Source of the DNA: an uncultured Lachnospiraceae bacterium
Lineage (GTDB): Bacteria > Bacillota > Clostridia > Lachnospirales > Lachnospiraceae
Assembly (NCBI GenBank): GCA_945929965.1
Contig: CAMEOT010000002.1
Location: forward strand, 62,001-126,000
Reading direction: 5' to 3'
DNA: 64,000 nt
Within the stretch, counting starts at the first letter, position 1; each line of letters starts with the position of its first letter. The position numbers were made by a program, and so were the translations under genes. Below the pieces are notes generated by a model. The model did not search any database. It was given only the letters and a program-made list of their open reading frames with translations, and had not been told where the DNA came from. This document shows, in pieces, positions 25,476 to 34,412 of the stretch.

Positions 25476-27077
25476 TTATATCTCCCACTTGTCACATAGG
25501 GAATTGATCTGGTCCGCGAACTTCGCCATATCCTTGTTGGTCATGACACCCTCGCTCTTTGTAACCAGTGCCAGTAAGCGTCTCGCAGAGGCAAGCAGTC
25601 GTTCGAATACTCCGGTAGCAGGCTTCGTCTTTTTCTGGACGGCAACAGGTGCTGCCTCATAGGTGAACTTATTGCCTGCAAGATCGAACTCTGTACCGCT
25701 GTAAGGAGCATAGGCTCTCTGCCCATACTCCATCTTCAGGCATTCGGCAAATCCGGTACATACACTGTCTTCTCCATGTACCACGAACACCTTCTTCGGC
25801 TTTTCTTCAAAGGCCCGGATCCAGTCGATCAGACCTTCCTTATCCGCATGACCGCTCAGTCCCGTCATTTTCCGGATCTCGGCGCGCACTGAAACCGTCT
25901 CACCGAACAGCTTCACCTCGTCAGCACCCTCTACCAGTGCCCGGCCCAGTGTTCCCACCGACTGATAGCCGACGAACAGGATCGTACACTCCGGTCTCCA
26001 CAGATTATGCTTCAGATGATGCCGGATACGTCCTGCATCACACATACCGGATGCGGAGATAATGACCTTGGGTGTCTCGTCAAAGTTGATGGCTTTGGAT
26101 TCCTCACTGGTGATGGACAGCTTTAATCCTGAAAAAGCAATGGGATTAATGCCCTCTTTTACGAATTCCATAGCCTCATCATCGAAACATTCCCACCTGT
26201 TCTCTTGGAATACGCCAGTAGCCTCTACCGCCATGGGACTGTCCACATACACCGGGAAATCTTCATGACCCTTTACCAGGCGTCCTACCTTAATCTTCCG
26301 CAGGAAATACAGAATCTCCTGGGTACGGCCCACCGCAAAAGACGGGATCACCACGTTACCGCCCCGGTCTAAAGTCTCCTGCAGCACCTTGGTCAGTTCT
26401 GCCACATAATCCAGCTTATCCTTCGGATGCAGTCTGTCTCCATAGGTAGACTCCATCACGACATAATCCGCTTCCTTCGTAGGTGTCGGATCCTTAAGTA
26501 ATGGCTGGTGCTTGTTGCCGATATCGCCGGAAAATACGATTTTTTTCGTATTGCCGTCCTCCGTCAGCCAGGCTTCGATGCTGGCAGAACCCAGAAGATG
26601 TCCGATATCCGTAAAACGAATTTTTACTCCCTCGCATACTTCCACGATCGTATTGTAATGGCAGGGAACGAACCGGCGGATCACACCATCTGCATCCTCC
26701 ATGGTATACAGCGGCTCCACCACAGCATTGTTCGCGGAACGTTTTGCCTTACGATTCTTCCACTCCGCTTCGGCGGTTTGGATATGTGCACAGTCACGCA
26801 GCATAATGCTGCACAGATCCGCCGTAGCATCCGTGGTATAGATCTGTCCTCTGAAGCCTCTGGCATACAGAAGCGGCAGGAGGCCCGAATGATCCACATG
26901 GGCATGGGTCAGGAATACATAATCGATCATGGATTCCGCCACCGGCAGTGGCACATTTTCGAATACATTGATGCCCTGCTCCATACCGTAGTCCACTAAA
27001 ATATGTTTCCCGGCAACCTCCAGATAATGACAGCTTCCGGTTACTTCATGGTCGGCCCCCACAAACACAAGTTTCAT
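25476..27077 (-). CDS. Beta-CASP metallo-beta-lactamase nuclease (predicted RNA/DNA exonuclease)
   Basis: 533 aa. MBL metal site: HAHVDHSG, GDIGNK and ESTYGDR. Beta-CASP region: VIPSFAVGRTQEIL, then ISASGMCDAGRIRHHL and the C-terminal LSGHADKEGL and VHGE motifs (RMM-BL). This is the Ysh1/CPSF73-like single-protein class rather than RNase J. An extra C-terminal tail of about 70 residues (KKTKPATG, then a helical end) goes beyond the family core. The likely role is RNA processing or decay in the cytoplasm. It lies 24 bp after the upstream ABC exporter gene. Confidence 0.88.
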   Translation of the reverse strand: MKLVFVGADHEVTGSCHYLEVAGKHILVDYGMEQGINVFENVPLPVAESMIDYVFLTHAHVDHSGLLPLLYARGFRGQIYTTDATADLCSIMLRDCAHIQTAEAEWKNRKAKRSANNAVVEPLYTMEDADGVIRRFVPCHYNTIVEVCEGVKIRFTDIGHLLGSASIEAWLTEDGNTKKIVFSGDIGNKHQPLLKDPTPTKEADYVVMESTYGDRLHPKDKLDYVAELTKVLQETLDRGGNVVIPSFAVGRTQEILYFLRKIKVGRLVKGHEDFPVYVDSPMAVEATGVFQENRWECFDDEAMEFVKEGINPIAFSGLKLSITSEESKAINFDETPKVIISASGMCDAGRIRHHLKHNLWRPECTILFVGYQSVGTLGRALVEGADEVKLFGETVSVRAEIRKMTGLSGHADKEGLIDWIRAFEEKPKKVFVVHGEDSVCTGFAECLKMEYGQRAYAPYSGTEFDLAGNKFTYEAAPVAVQKKTKPATGVFERLLASARRLLALVTKSEGVMTNKDMAKFADQINSLCDKWEI

Positions 27078-27101
27078 AGCTCTACCTCCGTTTTTGTAAT
27101 A

Positions 27102-28862
27102 TTATTTCAAAGCATTGGCTGTTTCATAGAACTGATAATAAATTCCCTTCTGTTCCATGAGCTGGTCGTGATCGCCTTGCTCCACGATACCATCGTCTGT
27201 CAGCACCAGGATTCTATCCGAATTACGGATACTGGAAAGTCTGTGGGCTATGGTCAGGGTCGTGCGTCCCTCCGACAGCTCTCCCAAGGACTTCGCCACT
27301 GCAAATTCACTCTCATTATCCAGCGCAGAAGTAGCCTCATCCAGTATGATAATAGGCGGATTCTTCAGAAATACTCTGGCAATGCTGATCCGCTGCTTCT
27401 GTCCACCGGACAGCTTCACACCACGTTCTCCCACATAAGTATCATAGCCATCCTTCAGGCCCATGATAAAATCATGTGCTCCGGCGCGCTTTGCCGCCTC
27501 GATCACGTCTTCTTTGGAAGCTCCCGGACGTCCATAGGAGATATTTTCATAGATCGTACCGGAGAACAGATACACATCCTGCTGCACGATACCAATATTG
27601 CCGCGCAGGCTCTTCAACGTGAAATGCTTGATATCCTGACCGTCCAGTAATATCTTTCCTTCTGAAACATCATAGAATCTCGGGATCAGATTGCACAGTG
27701 TCGTCTTTCCTCCACCGGAGGGGCCGACGATCGCCACCTTTTCCCCCGCATGGATCTGCAGGTTCAGATTCGTAAATACCTTATTGTGATCATCCGGATA
27801 TTCGAAGCTTACTTTTTCAAAAGAGATTTCTCCCTTCGGGTCTTTCAGTTCGACCGCATCCGGTTCGTCAAAGATCTCGATATCCGCATCCACGATCTGT
27901 AAAAAACGCTCGATGCCGGTCATCCCCCTCTGGAACTGCTCGGCGAATTCGATGATACGACGGATCGTTGCGATCAGTGTGGACACATACAGCATATATG
28001 CCACCAGATCACCGGCGGCTATCTTGCCTCTTACCATGAAGATACCGCCTGCCACCAGGACTACCAGATACATCAGTCCGTCGAACAGCTTGACTGTGGT
28101 ATTAAATGCCGCCATGTAACGGTAGGTCAGCTTCTTAATATCCAGAAAGGTACCGTTGTCCTTCTCGAACTTTTCATTCTCCACTTCTTCATTGGTAAAT
28201 GCCTTAACGACCTTATGGCCTAAGAGGCTGTCCTCGATCCGGGCATTCAGTTCGCCGATCTGATTGCGCTGCTTACGGAAAGCGCTCCGCATCCGGAAAT
28301 TCAAGATCATGCACACGCCGCACATAAGCGGTACACATAAAAAGATCATCAAAGTCAGCGGCAGATTGATATTTGCCAAAATGACAAAAGAGATCACTGT
28401 CTTGATCCCGGCGATAAAAAATTCCTCCGGGCAATGATGGGCGAATTCCGTCACATCGAATAAGTCATTGGTGATCCGTCCCATGATCTGACCGACCTTG
28501 GTATTGTTATAGTAGGTATTGGACAGCTTCTGCAAATGATTATACGCATCTCTGCGCATGTCCGTCTCGATCTTCGCTCCCATGACGTGTCCCATATCGG
28601 ACATATAGTAGCTGGCGATGCAGTCCACGATACGAAGTCCGAAATACAAAATGCCCAGCGTAAATATGGTCTTCACCGACAGGGCAGCCAGATCCCGCAA
28701 CCCCTCATTGGTAATATAACGCATAATTAACGGCAGTACCAGTTCGCAGACCGTGGTTAACGACGCACAGAACAGATCCATGCACAGGGTAAAACGATAT
28801 TTTTTAAAATAAGGTGCAAATCTGCGAAAAAGTTCGCGGGTTGTGTATTGTTTATTCTCCAT
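27102..28862 (-). CDS. ABC exporter, fused membrane and ATPase domains
   Basis: 586 aa, MsbA/BmrA type: six TM helices in residues about 15-320, then the ATPase with Walker A GPSGGGKTT, signature LSGGQKQR, Walker B IIILDEATSALD and His in TIAHRLSS. All catalytic residues are canonical, so it can act as a homodimer, unlike the pair at 34413-37906. The substrate (lipid, peptide or drug) cannot be assigned. It precedes the beta-CASP gene by 24 bp and follows the GGDEF gene. Confidence 0.9.
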   Translation of the reverse strand: MENKQYTTRELFRRFAPYFKKYRFTLCMDLFCASLTTVCELVLPLIMRYITNEGLRDLAALSVKTIFTLGILYFGLRIVDCIASYYMSDMGHVMGAKIETDMRRDAYNHLQKLSNTYYNNTKVGQIMGRITNDLFDVTEFAHHCPEEFFIAGIKTVISFVILANINLPLTLMIFLCVPLMCGVCMILNFRMRSAFRKQRNQIGELNARIEDSLLGHKVVKAFTNEEVENEKFEKDNGTFLDIKKLTYRYMAAFNTTVKLFDGLMYLVVLVAGGIFMVRGKIAAGDLVAYMLYVSTLIATIRRIIEFAEQFQRGMTGIERFLQIVDADIEIFDEPDAVELKDPKGEISFEKVSFEYPDDHNKVFTNLNLQIHAGEKVAIVGPSGGGKTTLCNLIPRFYDVSEGKILLDGQDIKHFTLKSLRGNIGIVQQDVYLFSGTIYENISYGRPGASKEDVIEAAKRAGAHDFIMGLKDGYDTYVGERGVKLSGGQKQRISIARVFLKNPPIIILDEATSALDNESEFAVAKSLGELSEGRTTLTIAHRLSSIRNSDRILVLTDDGIVEQGDHDQLMEQKGIYYQFYETANALK

Positions 28863-28902
28863 TGCTATTAAATTCCTTTTTGATCATTTCTATAAATATT
28901 TC

Positions 28903-30510
28903 TTATAAATATTTTCCCTCTCCCTGATAAAAACGAACTTTCCCCTTTTGTTCTTTCTTCTGTTCATACAATGTATTGTCCGCTGCAGACAGGAAATCCC
29001 ACACCCGGTTTGGTTCCTTCGGAATAGCACAGACACCACCTACAGAAATCGTAAGCCACGGTTCCAATTCGGAATCTTCATTGGGAATTTTGTATTCCCG
29101 GATAGCGGCACACAACAATTCCGCATGTTCCATTACATAGGTCAGATCACGCCCTGTCATCACTACGAGGAATTCATCCCCACCGTAACGTGCCACATAG
29201 TCCTCCGGAAATATTCTTTTCAACGTATCTGCCACTGCACAGATTCCTTCATCCCCTTTTCCATGCCCGTACCGGTCGTTTAATTGTTTAAAATAGTCAA
29301 TATCCAAAAATAGAATTCCCAGTTCTTTCTCATTTAATTTGCAAGTTTCAAAGACATCCTCAAGATATCGGTTCAGGCTTCTCTTGTTATACAGCCCTGT
29401 CAATTCGTCATGCTCTGACTGATACAGTAATTTATTTCTCTTCTTCGTCTGCTCCCGCTGCTCCTCTTCCGCCGCCTGCAGGCGCTTACGCAACTCCAGC
29501 ATATACATAACCTGATTGCTCTCGATCATTTCGCTGCTTTCCTTGATGTGGAAAAAAGTCTCTGTAGCCTGACGGAATTCCTCTATGGGCATTTGTGCAC
29601 TACAATAACGCAGACGTAACAACAAAAGCTGCAGCAGCAGACTCCTATTCTGTTCGATTGCCGCCTTGGGCTCCAGGCAGTCCAGTACCTCCTGCAGCAA
29701 TTCTATATTACCGGTCTTTTCCACATATTGGAGGAGATTCTGAATACTGTCATATTCGGAAGATACCTGACGCATATCTTCCAATGCCATCACAGCCTGT
29801 CTTGCATGGTCTGCCGCTTTTTCCCGGTTTCCTTCACTTTCTGCCAGATACGTAAAAAATACATTTGCCGCAAGTCTCGTTCCCCGAATGATCTCTTCGC
29901 TTTTTCCGGTTTCTTCCAATTTGCGGCATACCTCCATTGCCTCCTGCTTCATATCCAGATGCAACAGACAACAGCCGTACTCTGACAACATTTTCCGGAA
30001 ATTGATCCGGCTGTAAATGCTGTCATCTCCTGCTTTTTCAAATTCACGGATGCATTCCCTATAACACTGCACAGCTCTGTCATAGACTCCGATAAGATAA
30101 TATGCATCTGCCATATTACTTAATACAATACTATGTACCATCTTATCATTGTATTTCGCTGTATAATCCAATGCCTTGCCATACTGCTCCATGGCCAGAG
30201 ACAGATTGTTCTGCATATGTGCCACGATACCGATCATATTATAGACCCTGGCTACGTGAATCTCCTGATCTGTTCCCAGCAGGCATCTCACGCTTTCGTC
30301 CAGATACTTCAGACACTGTTCCTGATTCCCTGCATCCAGATGATAAAATGCTGCGAAATAACAGATCCTTCCATGGATTCCCCTATCCCTCTTCTCCGTC
30401 ACAAAGGACAATGCCTGTTCCAGTGTCTCCCAAGTATATGGGATCCCATCTGCCATCTGTTGGTTTAACCGTTCTGCTGTCTCTAACATCTGCTGTCTGT
30501 CTACACTCAT
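28903..30510 (-). CDS. TPR-GGDEF diguanylate cyclase
   Basis: 535 aa cytoplasmic protein. Residues about 35-320 form TPR repeats (RVYNMIGIVAHMQNNLSLAM, HSIVLSNMADAYYLIGVYDR), then a short coiled coil (about 345-365) and a C-terminal GGDEF domain with ARYGGDEFLVV and LDIDYFKQLND, so it should make c-di-GMP. The inhibitory RxxD site expected five residues before GGDEF reads FPED, so product inhibition is probably absent. TPRs likely bind a protein or peptide signal. A promoter lies at 30554-30582, divergent from the acyltransferase. Confidence 0.9.
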   Translation of the reverse strand: MSVDRQQMLETAERLNQQMADGIPYTWETLEQALSFVTEKRDRGIHGRICYFAAFYHLDAGNQEQCLKYLDESVRCLLGTDQEIHVARVYNMIGIVAHMQNNLSLAMEQYGKALDYTAKYNDKMVHSIVLSNMADAYYLIGVYDRAVQCYRECIREFEKAGDDSIYSRINFRKMLSEYGCCLLHLDMKQEAMEVCRKLEETGKSEEIIRGTRLAANVFFTYLAESEGNREKAADHARQAVMALEDMRQVSSEYDSIQNLLQYVEKTGNIELLQEVLDCLEPKAAIEQNRSLLLQLLLLRLRYCSAQMPIEEFRQATETFFHIKESSEMIESNQVMYMLELRKRLQAAEEEQREQTKKRNKLLYQSEHDELTGLYNKRSLNRYLEDVFETCKLNEKELGILFLDIDYFKQLNDRYGHGKGDEGICAVADTLKRIFPEDYVARYGGDEFLVVMTGRDLTYVMEHAELLCAAIREYKIPNEDSELEPWLTISVGGVCAIPKEPNRVWDFLSAADNTLYEQKKEQKGKVRFYQGEGKYL

Positions 30511-30553
30511 ATTTGTTCCATCCTGTCAATTCCCCAATGCTTTACTCCTTATC

Positions 30554-30582
30554 ATTGTATTATTTTATACCCCGGTGCGCAA
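30554..30582 (-). promoter_or_regulatory. Promoter of the TPR-GGDEF gene
   Basis: TTGCGC (30577-30582), 17-bp spacer, TACAAT (30554-30559) on the minus strand, about 45 bp upstream of the start. Confidence 0.6.
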
Positions 30583-30680
30583 GTTATTTTACGGAATAGA
30601 TAAAATGTTTCCCTATTCTTTAAAAAAATGTTAGAATGAGAATATGTGTCGGAAATAAGTAAGAAAAAGGTATGATTTTT

Positions 30681-31748
30681 ATGGAAAATATCGCAATAAA
30701 CAAGAGATTTCAAGATCTGCATTTTGACAGCATCCAGGCTTTACGCGGTCTGGCTGCTCTTTTTGTGGTGTTTCAACATGTCCGTTTCTTAAATTTTGGT
30801 GCCTTCGGAGTAGACATATTTTTCTGCATCAGTGGGTTTATGATCATGTTCACCACGGAAAAAAGTACAAAATACTTCTTCCGGAAACGTCTGATCCGGA
30901 TTCTGCCACTGTATTATCTGATGACGTTCGGCACTTACGCAATGCTGCTTTTCTTCCCGTCCATGTTCCAGCAGACCAGACACAACCTTTCCTACCTGGT
31001 CAAGAGCCTGCTGTTTATTCCTTTTGAGATCGGTGGTGGAATTATCCAGCCTCTGGTGCGGATCGGATGGACTATCAACTGTGAAATGCTGTTCTATCTG
31101 TTATTTTTCATTGCCTTTCATATCAGCATGAAATATCGTGGTCTGATCTGCAGTGCATTCCTGGCCGTTCTGGTAGGGGCAGTCCAGATATGTGCTCCGG
31201 TGATTTCCTCCTGGCAGTCTCCGATAGGTGGGATACTTTCTCCTGTTCTTATGTTTTACGGCGATCCTGTCATGCTGGAATTCATCTTTGGAATCCTCGC
31301 CTATTATCTGCTGCGGTTCTTATATACCCGACATTTAAAGCATCCGGTGCCGATGGCTGTAAGTGTGCTGGCTGCGGTAAGCATTCCGGTGTTTTTTTGT
31401 CTGCTGGCATTTTTCACCCCCAGGATCAATGTGATCGGTTTCCGCAGGCTTCCGCTGTGGGGACTTCCGGCATTTGTACTGTTGGTTTTAGCTTTCCTGG
31501 CCGGGCTGAAGCTCTCTCTGCCCCGCTTTTTCATCCTTATGGGAAATATCAGTTATTCCCTTTATCTTGTGCATTACTATCCGGTAATGTTCTTAGATCG
31601 GGCGGTGTTTGACTTCTCCACCCTCTCTGTAATGTCTGTCATCGGGGTGATCTTAAGTGTGGCGCTGAGTATCGGGCTGGCTTACCTGTCCTGGATCGTT
31701 GTGGAACAAAAATTCTCCGGATGGCTGCGGAAGAAACTGCTGCACTAG
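30681..31748 (+). CDS. Acyltransferase family 3 membrane protein
   Basis: About 355 aa with around ten TM helices. Family marks are the N-terminal SIQALRGLAALFVVFQH (catalytic His expected here), FGVDIFFCISGFMI and FRKRLIRILPLYYL. Members transfer acetyl or succinyl groups to sugars of exopolysaccharide, teichoic acid or peptidoglycan from the inside of the membrane. MENIAINKRF is preferred as start; an ATG three codons earlier lies too near the AAAAAGG site. It is a single plus-strand gene among minus-strand genes. No polysaccharide cluster is nearby. Confidence 0.9.
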   Translation: MENIAINKRFQDLHFDSIQALRGLAALFVVFQHVRFLNFGAFGVDIFFCISGFMIMFTTEKSTKYFFRKRLIRILPLYYLMTFGTYAMLLFFPSMFQQTRHNLSYLVKSLLFIPFEIGGGIIQPLVRIGWTINCEMLFYLLFFIAFHISMKYRGLICSAFLAVLVGAVQICAPVISSWQSPIGGILSPVLMFYGDPVMLEFIFGILAYYLLRFLYTRHLKHPVPMAVSVLAAVSIPVFFCLLAFFTPRINVIGFRRLPLWGLPAFVLLVLAFLAGLKLSLPRFFILMGNISYSLYLVHYYPVMFLDRAVFDFSTLSVMSVIGVILSVALSIGLAYLSWIVVEQKFSGWLRKKLLH

Positions 31749-31834
31749 GCATTTCCCTTGTAGCACTGATTCTGTCATTTGATTATTTTGTGAATTGTAT
31801 ATGCAATTATCCAAAAAGATGCACACTTTTTCTG

Positions 31835-31863
31835 TTGACATTTAGAACGTTCCATAGTATATT
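31835..31863 (+). promoter_or_regulatory. tRNA-Gly promoter
   Basis: Consensus TTGACA (31835-31840), exactly 17 bp, TATATT (31858-31863), about 20 bp upstream of the tRNA. Confidence 0.85.
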
Positions 31864-31883
31864 ATAACTTGTCTGTAAGACAT

Positions 31884-31955
<72 letters not shown>

Positions 31956-31962
31956 TATAAAT

Positions 31963-31997
31963 AAAAAGGAGTGATGCATAAAGCATCGCTCCTTTTT
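31963..31997 (+). terminator. tRNA-Gly terminator
   Basis: AAAAGGAGTGATGC pairs with GCATCGCTCCTTTT (one T-G pair) across a 5-nt loop, ending in a T-run, 8 bp after the tRNA. Confidence 0.9.
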
Positions 31998-32000
31998 ATT

Positions 32001-32023
32001 TTCGAGCCCTGCCAGGGCTCGAA
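32001..32023. repeat. Perfect 10-bp hairpin beyond the tRNA terminator
   Basis: TTCGAGCCCT and AGGGCTCGAA around GCC. It has no U-run and no adjoining gene. Confidence 0.6.
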
Positions 32024-32095
32024 AGTTCGATGTCTACGCTCCGGTCCGCGCTTGTTCAGACCCGCATTTCCGTTTTCATGGTGCATAAGATATAA

Positions 32096-32129
32096 GCAAA
32101 AAGACGACTACACTTTCTTGCAGCCGTCT
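32096..32129 (-). terminator. Terminator of the GH3-like gene
   Basis: An imperfect 11-bp stem (AGACGGCTGCA with TGTAGTCGTCT) followed by TTTTT on the minus strand, 20 bp after the stop. Confidence 0.8.
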
Positions 32130-32148
32130 CTTCTTACTTATTATTTGT

Positions 32149-33477
32149 CTACTGTTCGATTTTATCAGCATATTTGATGCGGTAGATCCGACGCAGGGAA
32201 TCGTTCACGCGTTCCTCGGAGATGGTTCCGTTCTGGACAGCCTCCAGTACTCCGTTGTATGCGGTCTCGAAGTTCTCCGGCGCATAGATCATGTCGCAAC
32301 CGGCACGCAGTGCCAGTACTGCGGCTTCATCGGCACTGTAGTAATTCGTGATCGCTGCCTGGTTCATGACATCGGATACGATCACGCCGTGGAAATTCAG
32401 TTCATTTCGTAAAATATCCGTTACCACCGCACCGGACAGGGAGCAAGGAGTATTGTCTCCTGTCAGGGAAGGTGCTGCCATATTGCTGACGGTGATCATT
32501 TTGGTCTCACCGGAATCAATACAGCTCTGGAATACCGCAAATTCATTGGCTCTGAAATCTTCCGCGCTTCTGTCCGTAGAAGCCAGACCATTCTTCGTGC
32601 TCTGGGTCGTACTGCCGATACCGGGAAAATGTCCGATGGCAGCTGTTACTTTCTGTTCCTGCAATCCTGTCTGCATGCCGGTCACAAAAGATGCTACCGT
32701 TGCCGCATCCGTGCCGTAGGAGCTGCTGCCTGCCACATTTCCATCCACTACTTTCAGATCTGCCGCAGGGGCAAAATCAAGATTGAAACCAAGCTCTGCC
32801 AGGTAACTGCCCACGGTGATTCCGACAGTATAGGCGTTGTTGGCATCTCCGGATGCGCCGATGGTCTCCGGGGAATCGGTCTTCGTTCCAAGGCCTGCCG
32901 CTGCCACAGCGTCGGTTCCGGATCCTTCTCCGTCGATCGCAATAAACAGTGGATAGCTGGTATACAGCTTCGTATTGTCGATCATTTGCTTTAACTGGTC
33001 TGCGGACTGAATATTTTTCGCCGCATAGACGATACCGCCTACCGGATATTGGGATAATGCATCCTTGGTTCCATCTCCCGCCTGCACTGCTGCAGATACA
33101 CCGGTGATGGATTCCGGCGTGGTGATAAACAGTCCTGCTACCTTGTCCTCCAGGGGCATGTTCTGAATGATGGCTTCGTCTATGATCTTATCCAGCTTCT
33201 GTTCATTTGTCAGTTCCGGTACGGTCTCCACCGGTTCCGTAGTAGGTGCCGTGATGGTCTCCTCGGAAGCTATGATATCATCCAGTTTATTCTGTTGTTC
33301 CTGCCGATTGTGGCTCATGCCGGTAATCTTGCTTACAGCAAAAGCAATTCCCGCTGCCAGCACCAGGATCATGATCCCTACGACTGTATATGCAATGATC
33401 TGGCTTCTCCGCCGTCTCTTATGTCTTTCTTCCCGTCTGTTCTGCTGATTTTCCTGTCTCTGTTCGTTTGTATCCAT
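32149..33477 (-). CDS. Membrane-anchored GH3-like protein with altered catalytic loop
   Basis: 442 aa. A basic N-terminus (RREERHKRRRR) precedes one TM helix (about residues 27-50), then a Glu/Thr linker and a family 3 glycoside hydrolase TIM barrel exposed outside the cell. The nucleophile segment GVIVSDVMNQAAI keeps its Asp. The NagZ acid/base loop (family KHFPGHGxTxxDSH) reads GHFPGIGSTTQSTKNG, so the Lys, second His and Asp-Ser-His are lost. It may be an inactive or re-purposed N-acetylglucosaminidase relative. It has its own terminator and lies alone between a tRNA and a gene-free region. Confidence 0.82.
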   Translation of the reverse strand: MDTNEQRQENQQNRREERHKRRRRSQIIAYTVVGIMILVLAAGIAFAVSKITGMSHNRQEQQNKLDDIIASEETITAPTTEPVETVPELTNEQKLDKIIDEAIIQNMPLEDKVAGLFITTPESITGVSAAVQAGDGTKDALSQYPVGGIVYAAKNIQSADQLKQMIDNTKLYTSYPLFIAIDGEGSGTDAVAAAGLGTKTDSPETIGASGDANNAYTVGITVGSYLAELGFNLDFAPAADLKVVDGNVAGSSSYGTDAATVASFVTGMQTGLQEQKVTAAIGHFPGIGSTTQSTKNGLASTDRSAEDFRANEFAVFQSCIDSGETKMITVSNMAAPSLTGDNTPCSLSGAVVTDILRNELNFHGVIVSDVMNQAAITNYYSADEAAVLALRAGCDMIYAPENFETAYNGVLEAVQNGTISEERVNDSLRRIYRIKYADKIEQ

Positions 33478-33546
33478 TTTTATAACTCCTCTATCTGTAC
33501 TACTTTCCTATTGTACATGATATCGGTAGGTTTTTCCACTGGAAAA

Positions 33547-33708
33547 TTGAACAACTATTCAGAGCCATGTAAAAATTGAAAAATGGGCGTCGAATGCTGG
33601 CATTCGTAAGACCATTTTCTAATTTTTATTTGGCGAAGTAGCCTCAATGAGCAAAAGAAAAGCATCGAAGATGCGATTTTGTGAATGAGGCTCTGAATAG
33701 TTGTTCAA
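33547..33708. repeat. AACTATTC palindromic repeat, long copy
   Basis: 20-bp perfect terminal inverted repeats (33547-33566 and 33689-33708; AACTATTCAGAGCC at their core) enclose two hairpins: one around CGAATGC/GCATTCG within AAAAATTGAAAAATGG pairing, one around GCATC/GATGC. A further half copy (TGAATAGTTGTAC) follows at 33711. It is related to 3240-3267 and 52779-52879. Confidence 0.85.
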
Positions 33709-33724
33709 TCTGAATAGTTGTACA

Positions 33725-34092
33725 ACAATAAGAGAGCGTACCGATCATTCTTTCAATCAGTACGCCCTCTCAGACTACAGGCTCCAATGGCTTGCCCTCT
33801 CTTTCTTAAATTTGATCTTCCATTTTGTCTTTTGTTCTCTTTCCACTTTTCTTTTGTACGTATGTACTGTAATGTGAGATAATTCTTATCTTCTGTTGTT
33901 CATTACTTTTTCTTCTGTGTACTTGATGTTCTCTATATAAATTGGTTCTCTTTGGTAGTTCTATTCAGTTGTACATCATGGAAGACTGTGGTAGGACTTT
34001 ACTTGTTAGGTGGACTATACCTCTCTTTCTATAGATTCTTTTGTACTTCTCTCCCAACCTTCTTTGTTGGGTTGTTCCGTTTCTCTTTTGTT
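33725..34092 (-). ncRNA. Candidate small RNA gene, about 370 nt, purine-rich
   Basis: Within the gene-free stretch 33478-34412, a near-consensus promoter (34099-34127) faces left. The following 370 nt are strongly purine-rich on the minus strand and contain only short broken frames. They end in a hairpin (GAGGGCGTAC region pairing with GTACGCTCTC, 33731-33770) followed by a moderately T-rich tail. A small internal hairpin, CCCAAC/GTTGGG, lies near the 5' end (about 34055-34075). It does not match tmRNA, RNase P, SRP or 6S by the motifs I know. The Lys/Arg/Glu-rich frames here follow from base composition. Confidence 0.5.
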
Positions 34093-34098
34093 AAGTTT

Positions 34099-34127
34099 AA
34101 TATAATACAAGGTTGTGCATTTGTCAA
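34099..34127 (-). promoter_or_regulatory. Promoter of the candidate small RNA
   Basis: Consensus TTGACA (34122-34127), 17-bp spacer, TATATT (34099-34104) on the minus strand, with no gene downstream for more than 550 bp. Confidence 0.75.
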
Positions 34128-34293
34128 CACATTTCTCGAAATATTTTAATTTATTTTCAATATTTTTATTGTGTTGGTATATTTTTACATTTTTTGATAT
34201 TTTTCGACATATTTTCTGTCTTTTAGAAAAAGAAAAGGGCAAAGGGCGCGCCGCTGCCGAGGAAAGTGTAACGAGCCATGCCTACATCCGCCA

Positions 34294-34334
34294 AAAGCCC
34301 TGGCGGGCTTTCGACAGATGACGGCTGTCGCCGT
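34294..34334. repeat. Two adjacent small hairpins
   Basis: AAAGCCC-TGGC-GGGCTTT (34294-34311) and ACGGC-TGTC-GCCGT (34321-34334) lie beyond the exporter terminator. No gene is visible here. Confidence 0.5.
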
Positions 34335-34342
34335 ATAAAGTC

Positions 34343-34391
34343 AAAAAAACTACCACTCCCTGGTGAGCAAGCTCCCCATTGAGTGGTAGTT
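34343..34391 (-). terminator. Terminator of the heterodimeric exporter operon
   Basis: AACTACCACTC with its exact complement, extended by an inner GGTGAGC/GCTCCCC pairing, then seven T on the minus strand; 22 bp after the stop. Confidence 0.9.
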
Positions 34392-34412
34392 TCCTTGCCT
34401 TTGCATGTCTCG

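Noticed and set aside
33952..34149. 65-codon plus-strand frame with hydrophobic residues
   Set aside because: It is antisense to the candidate small RNA and its promoter, and has no ribosome binding site.
34015..34242. 75-codon minus-strand frame rich in Lys and Glu
   Set aside because: It begins upstream of a consensus promoter and its composition follows from the purine-rich sequence.
32001..34334. Shared CCCTGCCAGGGCT-like hairpin family at 17694, 32001 and 34294
   Set aside because: Stems are short and GC-rich, alignment needs gaps, and part of one copy is coding sequence; chance similarity is likely.
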